From Pseudomonadota bacterium (lineage in GTDB: Bacteria > Desulfobacterota > Anaeroferrophillalia > Anaeroferrophillales > Anaeroferrophillaceae), in assembly GCA_011042595.1 (NCBI GenBank), contig DQWO01000326.1, positions 1 through 6,891 of the forward strand: a stretch of 6,891 bases of DNA. The letters are read 5' to 3'. Positions 1-6,070 of the stretch are shown here, in pieces (the stretch's first letter is position 1; each line of letters opens with the position of its first letter). The notes under the pieces were generated by a model. It had not been told where the DNA came from. It saw only the letters and a list, made by a program, of their open reading frames with translations, and ran no database searches. Made by a program: the position numbers and the translations under genes.

Positions 1-20
1 CCCGCCGCGAATCACCAATG

Positions 21-45
21 GGGGACAGATTTGAAATCTGTCCCC
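21..45. repeat. 25-nt palindrome (12-bp arms, 1-nt centre)
   Basis: The arms GGGGACAGATTT and AAATCTGTCCCC are exact reverse complements around a single G at position 33. The symmetry stops at both ends, since bases 20 and 46 do not pair. No T-run follows on either strand, so it is a poor intrinsic terminator. From general knowledge, palindromes of this GGGGACAG...CTGTCCCC type occur in many copies in deltaproteobacterial and related genomes, sometimes near REP-associated tyrosine transposases. No transposase is visible here, so a mobile origin is only inferred. Confidence 0.75.
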
Positions 46-106
46 ACCTATGCGGTCAATGCCGCTATGAGCCAAGCCCAACAGCTTGATAATGTACCCT
101 GAAAAT

Positions 107-123
107 TCAACTCAGAAAGTTGA
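107..123 (-). terminator. weak candidate terminator hairpin after the GGDEF gene
   Basis: TCAACT (107-112) and AGTTGA (118-123) can pair around a 5-nt loop. Read on the minus strand, the stem is followed by ATTTTC, a short T-tract. It lies about 80 nt past the stop codon of the diguanylate cyclase gene in the correct orientation. The stem is only 6 bp and AT-rich, so its function is doubtful. No better terminator was found between 1 and 204. Confidence 0.25.
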
Positions 124-204
124 GTAACCAGATAACCGAACCTGCTTTCAGCTCTTTTTGGCGTTCGAAACCGTTCAAACTGAAATCTCAATGGCATCTG
201 CAAA

Positions 205-1482
205 TCAAATCACGCTCTCTTTCACCTGGTTTCGACCAGCATCTTTGGCGGCATACAAAGCCGCGTCAACACGCTGAAGAAATGACTCCAGCGTATCATC
301 TTCCTGAATTTCCCCAACCCCAAGACTGATGGTCACCGAAAATTGTTTTCCCTTATAGGAAAAACGACTTTCTTCGACCTTTGCCCGCAGCCTCTCAGCC
401 ACTTCTAAAGCCGGAGATAAAACGGTATGGGGCAGGATTACGGCAAACTCCTCCCCGCCATAACGGGCCAGGGAATCGATATCACGAATCTCTTTTTTAA
501 TGATCCCGGCGACCACCCGCAAAACCCCATCCCCGGTTCGGTGCCCATAAGTATCGTTCACCATTTTAAAATGATCGATATCTATCATGATCATTGAGCC
601 CTTACTGCCATACCGTTTAAAGCTGGCAAATTCCTGTTTGATCTTGGCATCAAAAGCCCGGCGATTGTCAACCCTGGTCAAAGGATCAATACTGACTTTC
701 TGTTTGATTTTTTCCATCTGCTGTTTAAGTTTTTCAATCTTCTGATTGGCAGACTCAACCCGCTGATTTGCCTGTTGAACCTCATTAATCATCCGTGCAG
801 TATGTCCCTTTAATGACAGGGTTTCCTTCAACAGTAAGTCACGGACCGTTTGAATCTCGTGAATATCCTTAACCACCTGCAGTTGTTTGGCATAACTGTC
901 CAGATTGCTGTCAAATTTACCGCCAATATCCAGAAACGAGGTCAAGGTACCGGCCATGATCAGGATGATATTTTTCAGTTCATCCCGCTCCTGTTCAACA
1001 ACTCCCTGAATCAGGGTTTTCTGAAAGAAGAGATTTTTCAACTGCCGACTGAAGTCGTCCAAATCCTCAAGCGTTGACAAACCTTCAAGTTTTGTCCTGG
1101 TTTCTTCAAACAGATCACGTAACTTTTCGTCCTGATCCGACATACTTTCCACTTCCCGCAGGGAAAGGGTAACCAGAGATTTCATTCCTTCCAGCGCACT
1201 GGTCAATTCTTTTTCCTTACCGGACTGAGACATTATTTCACCCTTTAAAGAGGAAAGTTCCTGCTCCAGTACGGCAACACTCCGGGGGGATTCTTTCATC
1301 AGCACTTCTTTGATCTGGCTGTGCAAATCCTTAATTTGCTTGGCTGAACCAGCAGTTTCCAGAGCTGTCAGCAACGACTTCATGGTTTTACCTGATGTTT
1401 GATCCGCCATATAAGAGGAATTCAGCGCGCTTAACAGCAACTTGGATAATAACTTATATTCCCTGATCAGATCCGTATCCAT
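205..1482 (-). CDS. GGDEF-domain diguanylate cyclase with helical N-terminal region
   Basis: A soluble protein of 425 aa that probably makes c-di-GMP from two GTP. The C-terminal GGDEF domain spans about residues 262-425. It has the entry motif DPLT (266-269), the metal and substrate segment DIDHFKMVND (301-310), the active-site GGEEF (342-346), and the ending AAKDAGRN (411-418). R333 and D336 form an RxxD inhibitory site five residues before GGEEF, so product feedback inhibition is expected. Residues 1-229 are mostly helical with no recognised domain, signal peptide or membrane segment. Residues about 230-264 are rich in K, Q and E with heptad-like spacing and probably form a coiled coil leading into the cyclase. 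The ATG at 1482 is chosen because AGGAAGG lies 7 nt upstream. It sits 24 bp behind the histidine kinase gene, so co-transcription is likely. There is no REC domain, so any link to the kinase is indirect. Catalytic activity is inferred from intact motifs. Confidence 0.93.
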   Translation of the reverse strand: MDTDLIREYKLLSKLLLSALNSSYMADQTSGKTMKSLLTALETAGSAKQIKDLHSQIKEVLMKESPRSVAVLEQELSSLKGEIMSQSGKEKELTSALEGMKSLVTLSLREVESMSDQDEKLRDLFEETRTKLEGLSTLEDLDDFSRQLKNLFFQKTLIQGVVEQERDELKNIILIMAGTLTSFLDIGGKFDSNLDSYAKQLQVVKDIHEIQTVRDLLLKETLSLKGHTARMINEVQQANQRVESANQKIEKLKQQMEKIKQKVSIDPLTRVDNRRAFDAKIKQEFASFKRYGSKGSMIMIDIDHFKMVNDTYGHRTGDGVLRVVAGIIKKEIRDIDSLARYGGEEFAVILPHTVLSPALEVAERLRAKVEESRFSYKGKQFSVTISLGVGEIQEDDTLESFLQRVDAALYAAKDAGRNQVKESVI

Positions 1483-1489
1483 ACAAATA

Positions 1490-1496
1490 CCTTCCT
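1490..1496 (-). promoter_or_regulatory. ribosome binding site of the GGDEF gene
   Basis: On the minus strand AGGAAGG stands 7 nt before the ATG at 1482. It lies inside the 24-bp gap to the upstream kinase gene and supports both this start and independent initiation within an operon. Confidence 0.7.
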
Positions 1497-1506
1497 GGCT
1501 TCCCGA

Positions 1507-2631
1507 TTAAATGCCAACTTTGCCGGCCGGCAACACAACCATAAATGTACTGCCCTCATTCACCCGGCTTTCCCACTCCAATCGCCCCCCGTGCTTGTCA
1601 ACAATAGCCTTGACCGTTGTCAAACCCAGACCGGTGCCTTTAGCTGAACCACAATCATCATTTTTAGTAGAAAAAAAGGGCTCAAATATTTTATCCTGAA
1701 TCTGTTCAGAAATGCCGCAACCATTATCAGTAATTTCCATCGCCACATGATTAGGGTCAAGCATTGTCGTGCGGACAATTATTTTGCCGAGGAAATTATC
1801 GACTTGATCTCTCTTTTTTACCCGAACAGCTTCAGCGGCATTCATCATCAGGCTGAGCAGGACATGTTGTATCTGAGTTTTCATTACCGGTATCATCGGC
1901 AGTGTTTCGTCCAGCTGACATTCAATCATCACCTGCTCACGCTCCAGTTCATAACTGCTGAATGAAAGAGCATCCATAATAACCCGGTTAAATGGCAGCG
2001 GAAACTTCTCTTCGTGTTCGGGATGGGAGAAAAGCATCAGGTTTTTCGCCAGCAGATTTAAGGCTTCCACCTGCTTCATCAGCTGGCGGGAAAGTCTTTC
2101 CTCTTTTTCAGGATTCTGCGAGCCTTTCTTCTTCATCATTTGCTGAAGCTGAATAATGCCATAGATAGAAGCAAGAAAGTTATTAAGATCATGGGCAACC
2201 CCGGCCGCCATCCGTCCCAAAGTCGCCATTTTTTCTGACTGGGAGGCCTGTGCTTCCAAAACCACCCTTTCCGAAACATCCTGGATAGTCACCACCACCT
2301 CCTGGCAACGTGATGTTTCAGGATCGAGGATGGGATGATAAAATATATTTACATATTTCCGACCTTTTTTTCGTTCTTCAAGCCTTAACCGCTGGCGCTG
2401 CTGGCGGTCAAACAGGCAAAGTCTCACAAAACAGTCCGGACAGACATCGTGACAGTTGCGGAAAACCTCATAACATTTTCTCCCCACAATCTCACGGGGA
2501 TGGGCATTAAAATATGCGGCCTCCGCCTGGTTGATAGCCGTTACGGTAAAACTTGCATCAATCAGATAGATGCCATCACTGATGGCATCCATGATCCGGC
2601 GATAGCGATTATTTTTATCCAGTCCTGACAT
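1507..2631 (-). CDS. soluble PAS-domain sensor histidine kinase (HPK4/NtrB-like)
   Basis: A cytoplasmic sensor kinase of 374 aa without membrane segments. Residues about 8-120 form a PAS domain, ending in the typical VVVTIQDVSER. This PAS contains a cysteine cluster, C53, C60, C64, C67 and C72. Dimerisation/phosphoacceptor helices follow at about 130-205, with H147 in GVAHDLNN the predicted phosphorylated histidine. The HxxNN form of the H-box resembles NtrB-like kinases. The ATPase domain is complete: N-box around N264 (MMNAAEA), G1 box DNGCGI (302-307), F-box FEPFF (316-320), G2 box GTGLGL (332-337), and the terminal strand STFMVVLP (361-368). An in-frame TAA lies nine codons upstream and no other ATG intervenes, fixing the start at 2631. 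The best Shine-Dalgarno match, GAGGT, is about 13 nt away, which is long. It is the first gene of a probable operon with the GGDEF gene. The partner response regulator is not in the window. The stimulus is unknown, and a redox or metal signal is only suggested by the cysteines. Confidence 0.93.
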   Translation of the reverse strand: MSGLDKNNRYRRIMDAISDGIYLIDASFTVTAINQAEAAYFNAHPREIVGRKCYEVFRNCHDVCPDCFVRLCLFDRQQRQRLRLEERKKGRKYVNIFYHPILDPETSRCQEVVVTIQDVSERVVLEAQASQSEKMATLGRMAAGVAHDLNNFLASIYGIIQLQQMMKKKGSQNPEKEERLSRQLMKQVEALNLLAKNLMLFSHPEHEEKFPLPFNRVIMDALSFSSYELEREQVMIECQLDETLPMIPVMKTQIQHVLLSLMMNAAEAVRVKKRDQVDNFLGKIIVRTTMLDPNHVAMEITDNGCGISEQIQDKIFEPFFSTKNDDCGSAKGTGLGLTTVKAIVDKHGGRLEWESRVNEGSTFMVVLPAGKVGI

Positions 2632-2686
2632 GGTATCTATTTCTACCTCTAACCATTGTTAAAAAAGAGGGTACATAAAACCCCAT

Positions 2687-2700
2687 GCTGATCACTGACA
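2687..2700 (+). repeat. two degenerate GCTGANN heptamers
   Basis: GCTGATC is followed directly by ACTGACA. This is the same 7-nt rhythm seen in the larger repeat at 2988-3015, where ACTGACA is followed by three GCTGANN units. It may be a decayed fragment of that dispersed element. The match is short and could be chance. Confidence 0.4.
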
Positions 2701-2902
2701 GTTATCGACAGCAATGCATAATTTATTGAGAACTTTTCGCTATATCACCCCTTATTCTCAGCTGTTTTCTTCATCAACACTCATCCGGCAAAAAATACCT
2801 GCCCTTTCACCTGGATAAGCAGGTTTTATGCCCCATATTCTGATGGCAACTTGACACCCCAGAGAAACGGTGGTAGATGAGCCCCACGTTTATATTTAGT
2901 TT

Positions 2903-2930
2903 CCATCCGGAAATCAGTGCTTCCGGATGG
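2903..2930. repeat. perfect 10-bp hairpin
   Basis: CCATCCGGAA (2903-2912) and TTCCGGATGG (2921-2930) are exact reverse complements around an 8-nt loop. Two T:G wobble pairs could extend the outer end. There is no T-run after it on the plus strand. The stem follows the pattern CATC-N-GGAA / TTCC-N-GATG, also found in the hairpins at 3018-3048 and 5316-5343, so it probably belongs to the same repeat family. It lies about 170 bp upstream of pcnB. Confidence 0.75.
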
Positions 2931-2993
2931 GGCAATCAGCTCTCATCTTTCTGCAGTCAGCTTAGCCATCTGTTTTTCCAATGTTTTACTGAC

Positions 2994-3051
2994 AGCTGAC
3001 GGCTGATCGCTGAAAGCGTTCATCAGGAAATGAAGGTTCCGGATGAACACT
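2994..3051 (+). repeat. composite dispersed repeat, copy A
   Basis: The element has a heptamer arm, GCTGACG-GCTGATC-GCTGAAA at 2995-3015, and a stem-loop at 3018-3048. In the stem, GTTCATC pairs with GATGAAC, then an A/G mismatch, then GGAA pairs with TTCC around a 7-nt loop. An inverted copy lies at 5311-5369. Over 2994-3032 the two copies match at 35 of 39 positions by hand alignment. Copy A ends about 45 nt before the pcnB start codon and so lies in its probable leader or promoter region. It resembles the small non-coding intergenic repeats seen in many bacteria, and its mobility is unknown. Confidence 0.8.
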
Positions 3052-3096
3052 ATTTAAAATCATCATTGTCTGGTACTTTACATCCATAACCATATC

Positions 3097-4383
3097 ATGC
3101 ACAGTCAACTACCCCATACATTACAACCAGAAGAACCAACTCCTTTAATTATCCCCCGCGCCGACCACCCCATTTCCCGAAAAAAGATCGATCGAAATGC
3201 TTTAAAAATCATGTACCGACTGAAAGACCACGGCTACCTGGCCTATCTGGTTGGTGGAGCGGTTAGAGATTTGCTCCTTAGGCGACAACCGGCAGATTTT
3301 GATATTGCCACTGATGCCAAGCCAGCGCAAATCAAAAAATTATTTCGCAATTCAAGAATTATTGGTCGTCGTTTCCGTCTTGCCCACATCTTTTTTACCG
3401 ATCGCATAACTGGCCGGCAACAAATCATTGAAGTTGCGACCTTCCGTAAAAAATTGATGATTGATGAAAAAAACCTGGAGGTAGTAACCGCCAAACCAAC
3501 CATGGTGAATAACACCTATGGCACCCCGGCCGAAGATGTACAGCGGCGTGACTTTACCATCAATGCACTTTTTTACTCACTGGATAGATTCAAGGTTATT
3601 GATTATCTTGGCGGGCTGGAAGACCTTGAAGATGGCATTGTCAGGATTATTGGAGACCCCTATGAACGGCTGATAGAAGACCCAGTACGTATTTTACGGG
3701 CAATGGAATTTTCCTGCCGACTGGGATTTACCCTGGAAGAACAAACACTGAAAGCCATGCAGTTTCATGCTCCATTGCTAAAAGAAGTTTCACCCAGTCG
3801 CATGCATGAGGAGCTGCGTGGTCTTTACACCAAAGGAACCACATCAGCCATGCTGGACCTGGCGGCAAAACTTGGGATTATCTCTTCCTGGCTTCCCTAT
3901 CCCACCGCAACCATGCTGTCACAAACCAGGCAATTGATGCAAAAAATGGAGGGGTTTTTTTCACCTGCTACCAACGAACAACAGCTGGAATCCCTGATTG
4001 TTACATCACTGCTGCTCCCGGAAGTGGTTAACCGCTGTGGGATTAGTCCAGCACCTCCCTTGCACCAGGTAAATGAAGCCATTGAGCTGCTGCTCCATCC
4101 ATTGAATGACTGTCTGCATTTACCCCGTTACCAGCGTCACCGGGTAAGGGAAATAATAATCGGCATATTCCGCCTCTGCTCCGGGGATAAACGAATAAAA
4201 AAGCTGAAAAAACGCCCGAACTTTTATTTATCACTCTTTTTTTTCATCCAACTCGGTCGGGAATACCCCAAAGAGCTGGGGAAAACCATCGGCTTCTGGC
4301 ATAAACAGGTTTCCCGGTGGCCAGCCACAAAAGATGATCAGGTGGTGGACCCAAAATTGATGTTTTCAGACCAGAGGCATTAA
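3097..4383 (+). CDS. pcnB: PcnB-type poly(A) polymerase (class II nucleotidyltransferase)
   Basis: A 428-aa member of the class II tRNA nucleotidyltransferase/poly(A) polymerase family, acting on RNA 3' ends in the cytoplasm. The head domain shows LVGGAVRDLLL (51-61), the metal-binding DFD (D67, D69), E112 in IEVATFR, RRDFTINAL (150-158), DYLGGLEDL (169-177), and RLIEDPVRILRA (191-202). The segment IIGRRFRLAH (88-97) and the lead-in ISRKKIDRNALKIMYRL (26-42) resemble E. coli PcnB rather than CCA-adding enzymes, so polyadenylation is the favoured role. It is somewhat shorter than E. coli PcnB and lacks that protein's long basic tail. The ATG at 3097 is the first ATG after an in-frame TAA, and the residues before the core align in style with the PcnB N-terminus. 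There is no evident Shine-Dalgarno sequence, so translation may be weak. Deltaproteobacteria can carry several related enzymes, including separate C-adding and A-adding ones, so an A-adding tRNA role is a minor alternative. mqnA follows 3 bp later. Confidence 0.88.
   Translation: MHSQLPHTLQPEEPTPLIIPRADHPISRKKIDRNALKIMYRLKDHGYLAYLVGGAVRDLLLRRQPADFDIATDAKPAQIKKLFRNSRIIGRRFRLAHIFFTDRITGRQQIIEVATFRKKLMIDEKNLEVVTAKPTMVNNTYGTPAEDVQRRDFTINALFYSLDRFKVIDYLGGLEDLEDGIVRIIGDPYERLIEDPVRILRAMEFSCRLGFTLEEQTLKAMQFHAPLLKEVSPSRMHEELRGLYTKGTTSAMLDLAAKLGIISSWLPYPTATMLSQTRQLMQKMEGFFSPATNEQQLESLIVTSLLLPEVVNRCGISPAPPLHQVNEAIELLLHPLNDCLHLPRYQRHRVREIIIGIFRLCSGDKRIKKLKKRPNFYLSLFFFIQLGREYPKELGKTIGFWHKQVSRWPATKDDQVVDPKLMFSDQRH
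4373..4377 (+). promoter_or_regulatory. ribosome binding site of mqnA inside the end of pcnB
   Basis: AGAGG lies within the last codons of pcnB, 9 nt before the mqnA ATG at 4387. Together with the 3-bp intergenic gap it suggests translational coupling and supports this start codon. Confidence 0.65.
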
Positions 4384-4386
4384 AAA

Positions 4387-5244
4387 ATGTCTTTCCTGTC
4401 GATAGGTGAAATCAACTTTCTCAACTGCCTGCCATTATTTTCTCTACTCAAGAAAGAATCTCCGGCAAGCAGTTACCAGTATATTCAGGGCTATCCAGCC
4501 CAGTTGAACCAGATGCTGGCCACCAACCGCGTTGATATCAGTCCTTCCTCCTCGATAGAATATGCCCTGAGACCTGAGCATTATTTCATTCTACCCCGAA
4601 TCTCAATTGCCTCAATGAGAGAAGTTCGCAGCGTCCTGCTGCTGAGCAAAAATCCCATTGAGAGCCTGACGAATACCACCATCGCCTTAACCGCCCAATC
4701 GTTAACCTCCATCTACCTGCTGAAAATCATTCTTTTTCACTTTTACCAGTTGGACAGTCGGGCAATCCATTTCATTACCGCAGAATTCAATGGGGATAAC
4801 ACACTGCCGGAAACAGCCCTGCTCATTGGGGACCAGGCACTTCAAGCCTTCCATCAGACGCCTCCCGGATACCGGGTTTATGATCTGGGAAGTCTCTGGT
4901 ACCGGTTCACCAAGCTGCCATTTGTCTACGCCCTGTGGATTGGCAGAAAAGAGCTGGAAGATAAAAAGCTGAACCACATCAGCGAACTCTCTACCCGGCT
5001 ATACCGCATTAAAAAGCTTCTACCGGAGCACTTGGCTACCCTGCTCACTGCTGCCAGCCGAAGATACCCTGACATCCCAGCAGAAGCAATCCTGAAATAC
5101 TGGCAGGAAGCAATTTCCTATGAACTTGATGTTCAGGAAGAGCAGGGGTTGATCCTTTTTTATACTCTGGCCCACCAACTTGGCTTACTGAAAAAGGTTC
5201 CAACTTTGAATTTTTTCTGCCCCGGAAAACCAGCCACAGGCTGA
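4387..5244 (+). CDS. mqnA: chorismate dehydratase MqnA (futalosine menaquinone pathway)
   Basis: A cytoplasmic enzyme of 285 aa, with the periplasmic-binding-protein-like fold of the MqnA/MqnD family. MqnA dehydrates chorismate to 3-[(1-carboxyvinyl)oxy]benzoate, the first committed step of the futalosine route to menaquinone. Features typical of MqnA rather than MqnD are INFLNCLPLF near the N-terminus (9-18), GYPAQLNQML (35-44), DISPSSSIEYA (50-60), SVLLLS (82-87), ALTAQSLTSIYLLKI (100-114), LLIGDQAL (145-152), and the stretch YDLGSLWYRFTKLPFVYALW (165-184). Length is normal for the family and there is no signal peptide. It starts 3 bp after pcnB and probably shares its transcript, though the two functions are unrelated. 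The partner genes mqnB, mqnC, mqnD and mqnE are not in the window. The gene implies that the organism makes menaquinone without the classical men pathway. Confidence 0.92.
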   Translation: MSFLSIGEINFLNCLPLFSLLKKESPASSYQYIQGYPAQLNQMLATNRVDISPSSSIEYALRPEHYFILPRISIASMREVRSVLLLSKNPIESLTNTTIALTAQSLTSIYLLKIILFHFYQLDSRAIHFITAEFNGDNTLPETALLIGDQALQAFHQTPPGYRVYDLGSLWYRFTKLPFVYALWIGRKELEDKKLNHISELSTRLYRIKKLLPEHLATLLTAASRRYPDIPAEAILKYWQEAISYELDVQEEQGLILFYTLAHQLGLLKKVPTLNFFCPGKPATG

Positions 5245-5310
5245 GTCCCCACTTCTCACCAGCTGCAAATCCTTTGAATAACTTGCAATTACAAGGGTGA
5301 TTTGCTAAGT

Positions 5311-5369
5311 AACATTCATCTGGAAACTGCCATTTCCTGATGAGCGCTTTCGGCGATCAGCCATCAGCA
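5311..5369 (-). repeat. composite dispersed repeat, copy B (inverted)
   Basis: This is a reverse-orientation copy of the element at 2994-3051. On the minus strand it reads GCTGATG-GCTGATC-GCCGAAA, then a stem-loop. The stem is seen on the plus strand as TCATC (5316-5320), GGAAA (5322-5326), a 6-nt loop, TTTCC (5333-5337), and GATGA (5339-5343), with a T/T mismatch between the two stem blocks. Loop and inner-stem bases differ from copy A while pairing is kept. It lies in the 204-bp spacer between mqnA and gmhA, about 80 nt before the gmhA start. Confidence 0.8.
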
Positions 5370-5448
5370 TTCGCAAAAAATACCTGGCAAAAAGAGAATA
5401 ACCCTACCGAACTGCGACAGAAATATCCAGCAGTTATCAGGTAAAATC

Positions 5449-6030
5449 ATGGAACTAAAAAATATCCCCCACCTGCTGGATGAAGTCAAAACCCTGGGAG
5501 AATCTTTTTTCAAGGAACATGAACCCCTGCTGTATCAATTGATAGCCACCTGCAGCCAGGCACTGGAGCAGGGGCAGACTCTCTTTTTCTTCGGGAACGG
5601 CGGCAGCGCCTCCCAGGCCCAACATCTGGCAGCAGAACTGGTCAACCGATTTCTTTTCAACCGTGAACCCCTGGCCGCCATTGCCCTGACCTGCGATTCT
5701 TCCATATTGACATCCATTGCCAATGATTTTGACTTCCGGGATATTTTCCGCCGACAGCTGCAGGCCCTGGGGAAGCCGGGTGATGTGGCCATCGGCCTGA
5801 GTACCAGCGGCACATCGGAAAATGTCGCCCTGGCTCTGCAATACGCCAAAAAAGCTGGTCTGGTTACCGTCGGATTTCTGGGTAACGATGGTGGCAGGTG
5901 TAAAGACCACTGTGATTTTCCCCTGACGGTCAGGAGTAGCGACACCCCGAGAATCCAGGAAATTCATCTGCTTCTGGGGCATATCTTCTGCGAACAGCTT
6001 GAGAGGAAAGTATGCACCAGATCATGCTAA
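5449..6030 (+). CDS. gmhA: phosphoheptose (sedoheptulose 7-phosphate) isomerase
   Basis: A 193-aa SIS-domain enzyme that converts sedoheptulose 7-phosphate to D-glycero-D-manno-heptose 7-phosphate, the first step toward the ADP-heptose used in the LPS inner core. It acts in the cytoplasm, and family members are usually tetramers. The sugar-phosphate loop FGNGGSASQAQHLAAEL spans 48-64, and a second phosphate-binding segment LSTSGTSENV spans 117-126. H59, E63, Q170 and H178 match in spacing the zinc-site residues of E. coli GmhA (61, 65, 172, 180). DSSILTSIANDFDF (83-96) and TPRIQEIHLLLGHIFCE (166-182) are also typical of GmhA. Length is normal for the family. The ATG at 5449 has AGG seven nucleotides upstream (5439-5441). 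The next gene begins 40 bp downstream on the same strand and is probably co-transcribed. No strong promoter is visible in the repeat-containing spacer upstream. Confidence 0.93.
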   Translation: MELKNIPHLLDEVKTLGESFFKEHEPLLYQLIATCSQALEQGQTLFFFGNGGSASQAQHLAAELVNRFLFNREPLAAIALTCDSSILTSIANDFDFRDIFRRQLQALGKPGDVAIGLSTSGTSENVALALQYAKKAGLVTVGFLGNDGGRCKDHCDFPLTVRSSDTPRIQEIHLLLGHIFCEQLERKVCTRSC

Positions 6031-6070
6031 ATTATAAGGCATAATCATAACTGAACTATTGCGGGCTACC

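Larger units (their letters stand above)
2632..3096. other. 465-bp divergent intergenic region, repeat-rich, no gene
   Basis: This separates the leftward kinase operon from rightward pcnB, so promoters for both should lie here. No open frame of convincing length is present on either strand. It contains two GCTGANN-type heptamers (2687-2700), a segment shared with the mqnA-gmhA spacer (2788-2801), a 6-bp ACCTGC/GCAGGT stem with a 16-nt loop (2797-2824), a perfect 10-bp hairpin (2903-2930), and a composite repeat (2994-3051). A TTGACA hexamer at 2851-2856 has only a poor -10 match 17 bp later (TAGATG), so I do not call a promoter. A TAAAAT at 3055-3060 could be a -10 box for pcnB but lacks a good -35. 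No known riboswitch was recognised. Confidence 0.7.

Noticed and set aside
1..102. Open plus-strand frame ending at TGA 100-102, possibly the tail of a gene entering from the left.
   Set aside because: Only 33 codons, no recognisable protein motif, and a quarter of it is a palindromic repeat; it cannot be supported without upstream sequence.
2851..2879. TTGACA with a 17-bp spacer as a sigma-70 promoter toward pcnB.
   Set aside because: The -10 hexamer TAGATG matches the consensus poorly, and the site is over 200 bp from the start codon.
5231..5243. CAGCC/GGCTG hairpin at the mqnA stop codon as a terminator.
   Set aside because: The stem is 5 bp with a 3-nt loop and no T-run follows, so it is not a credible intrinsic terminator.
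5282..5295. Imperfect palindrome CTTGCAATTACAAG as an operator upstream of gmhA.
   Set aside because: It is short with a mismatched pair and has no second copy or recognised regulator match; chance is likely.
5340..5444. 34-codon plus-strand ORF ending 4 nt before gmhA, a possible leader peptide.
   Set aside because: It starts inside the dispersed repeat, has no Shine-Dalgarno sequence, and shows no regulatory codon pattern; the position is probably coincidental.
5455..5982. Minus-strand open frames of 175 and 136 codons opposite gmhA.
   Set aside because: They are antisense to a clear gmhA with all its motifs, and their translations show no domain signature.
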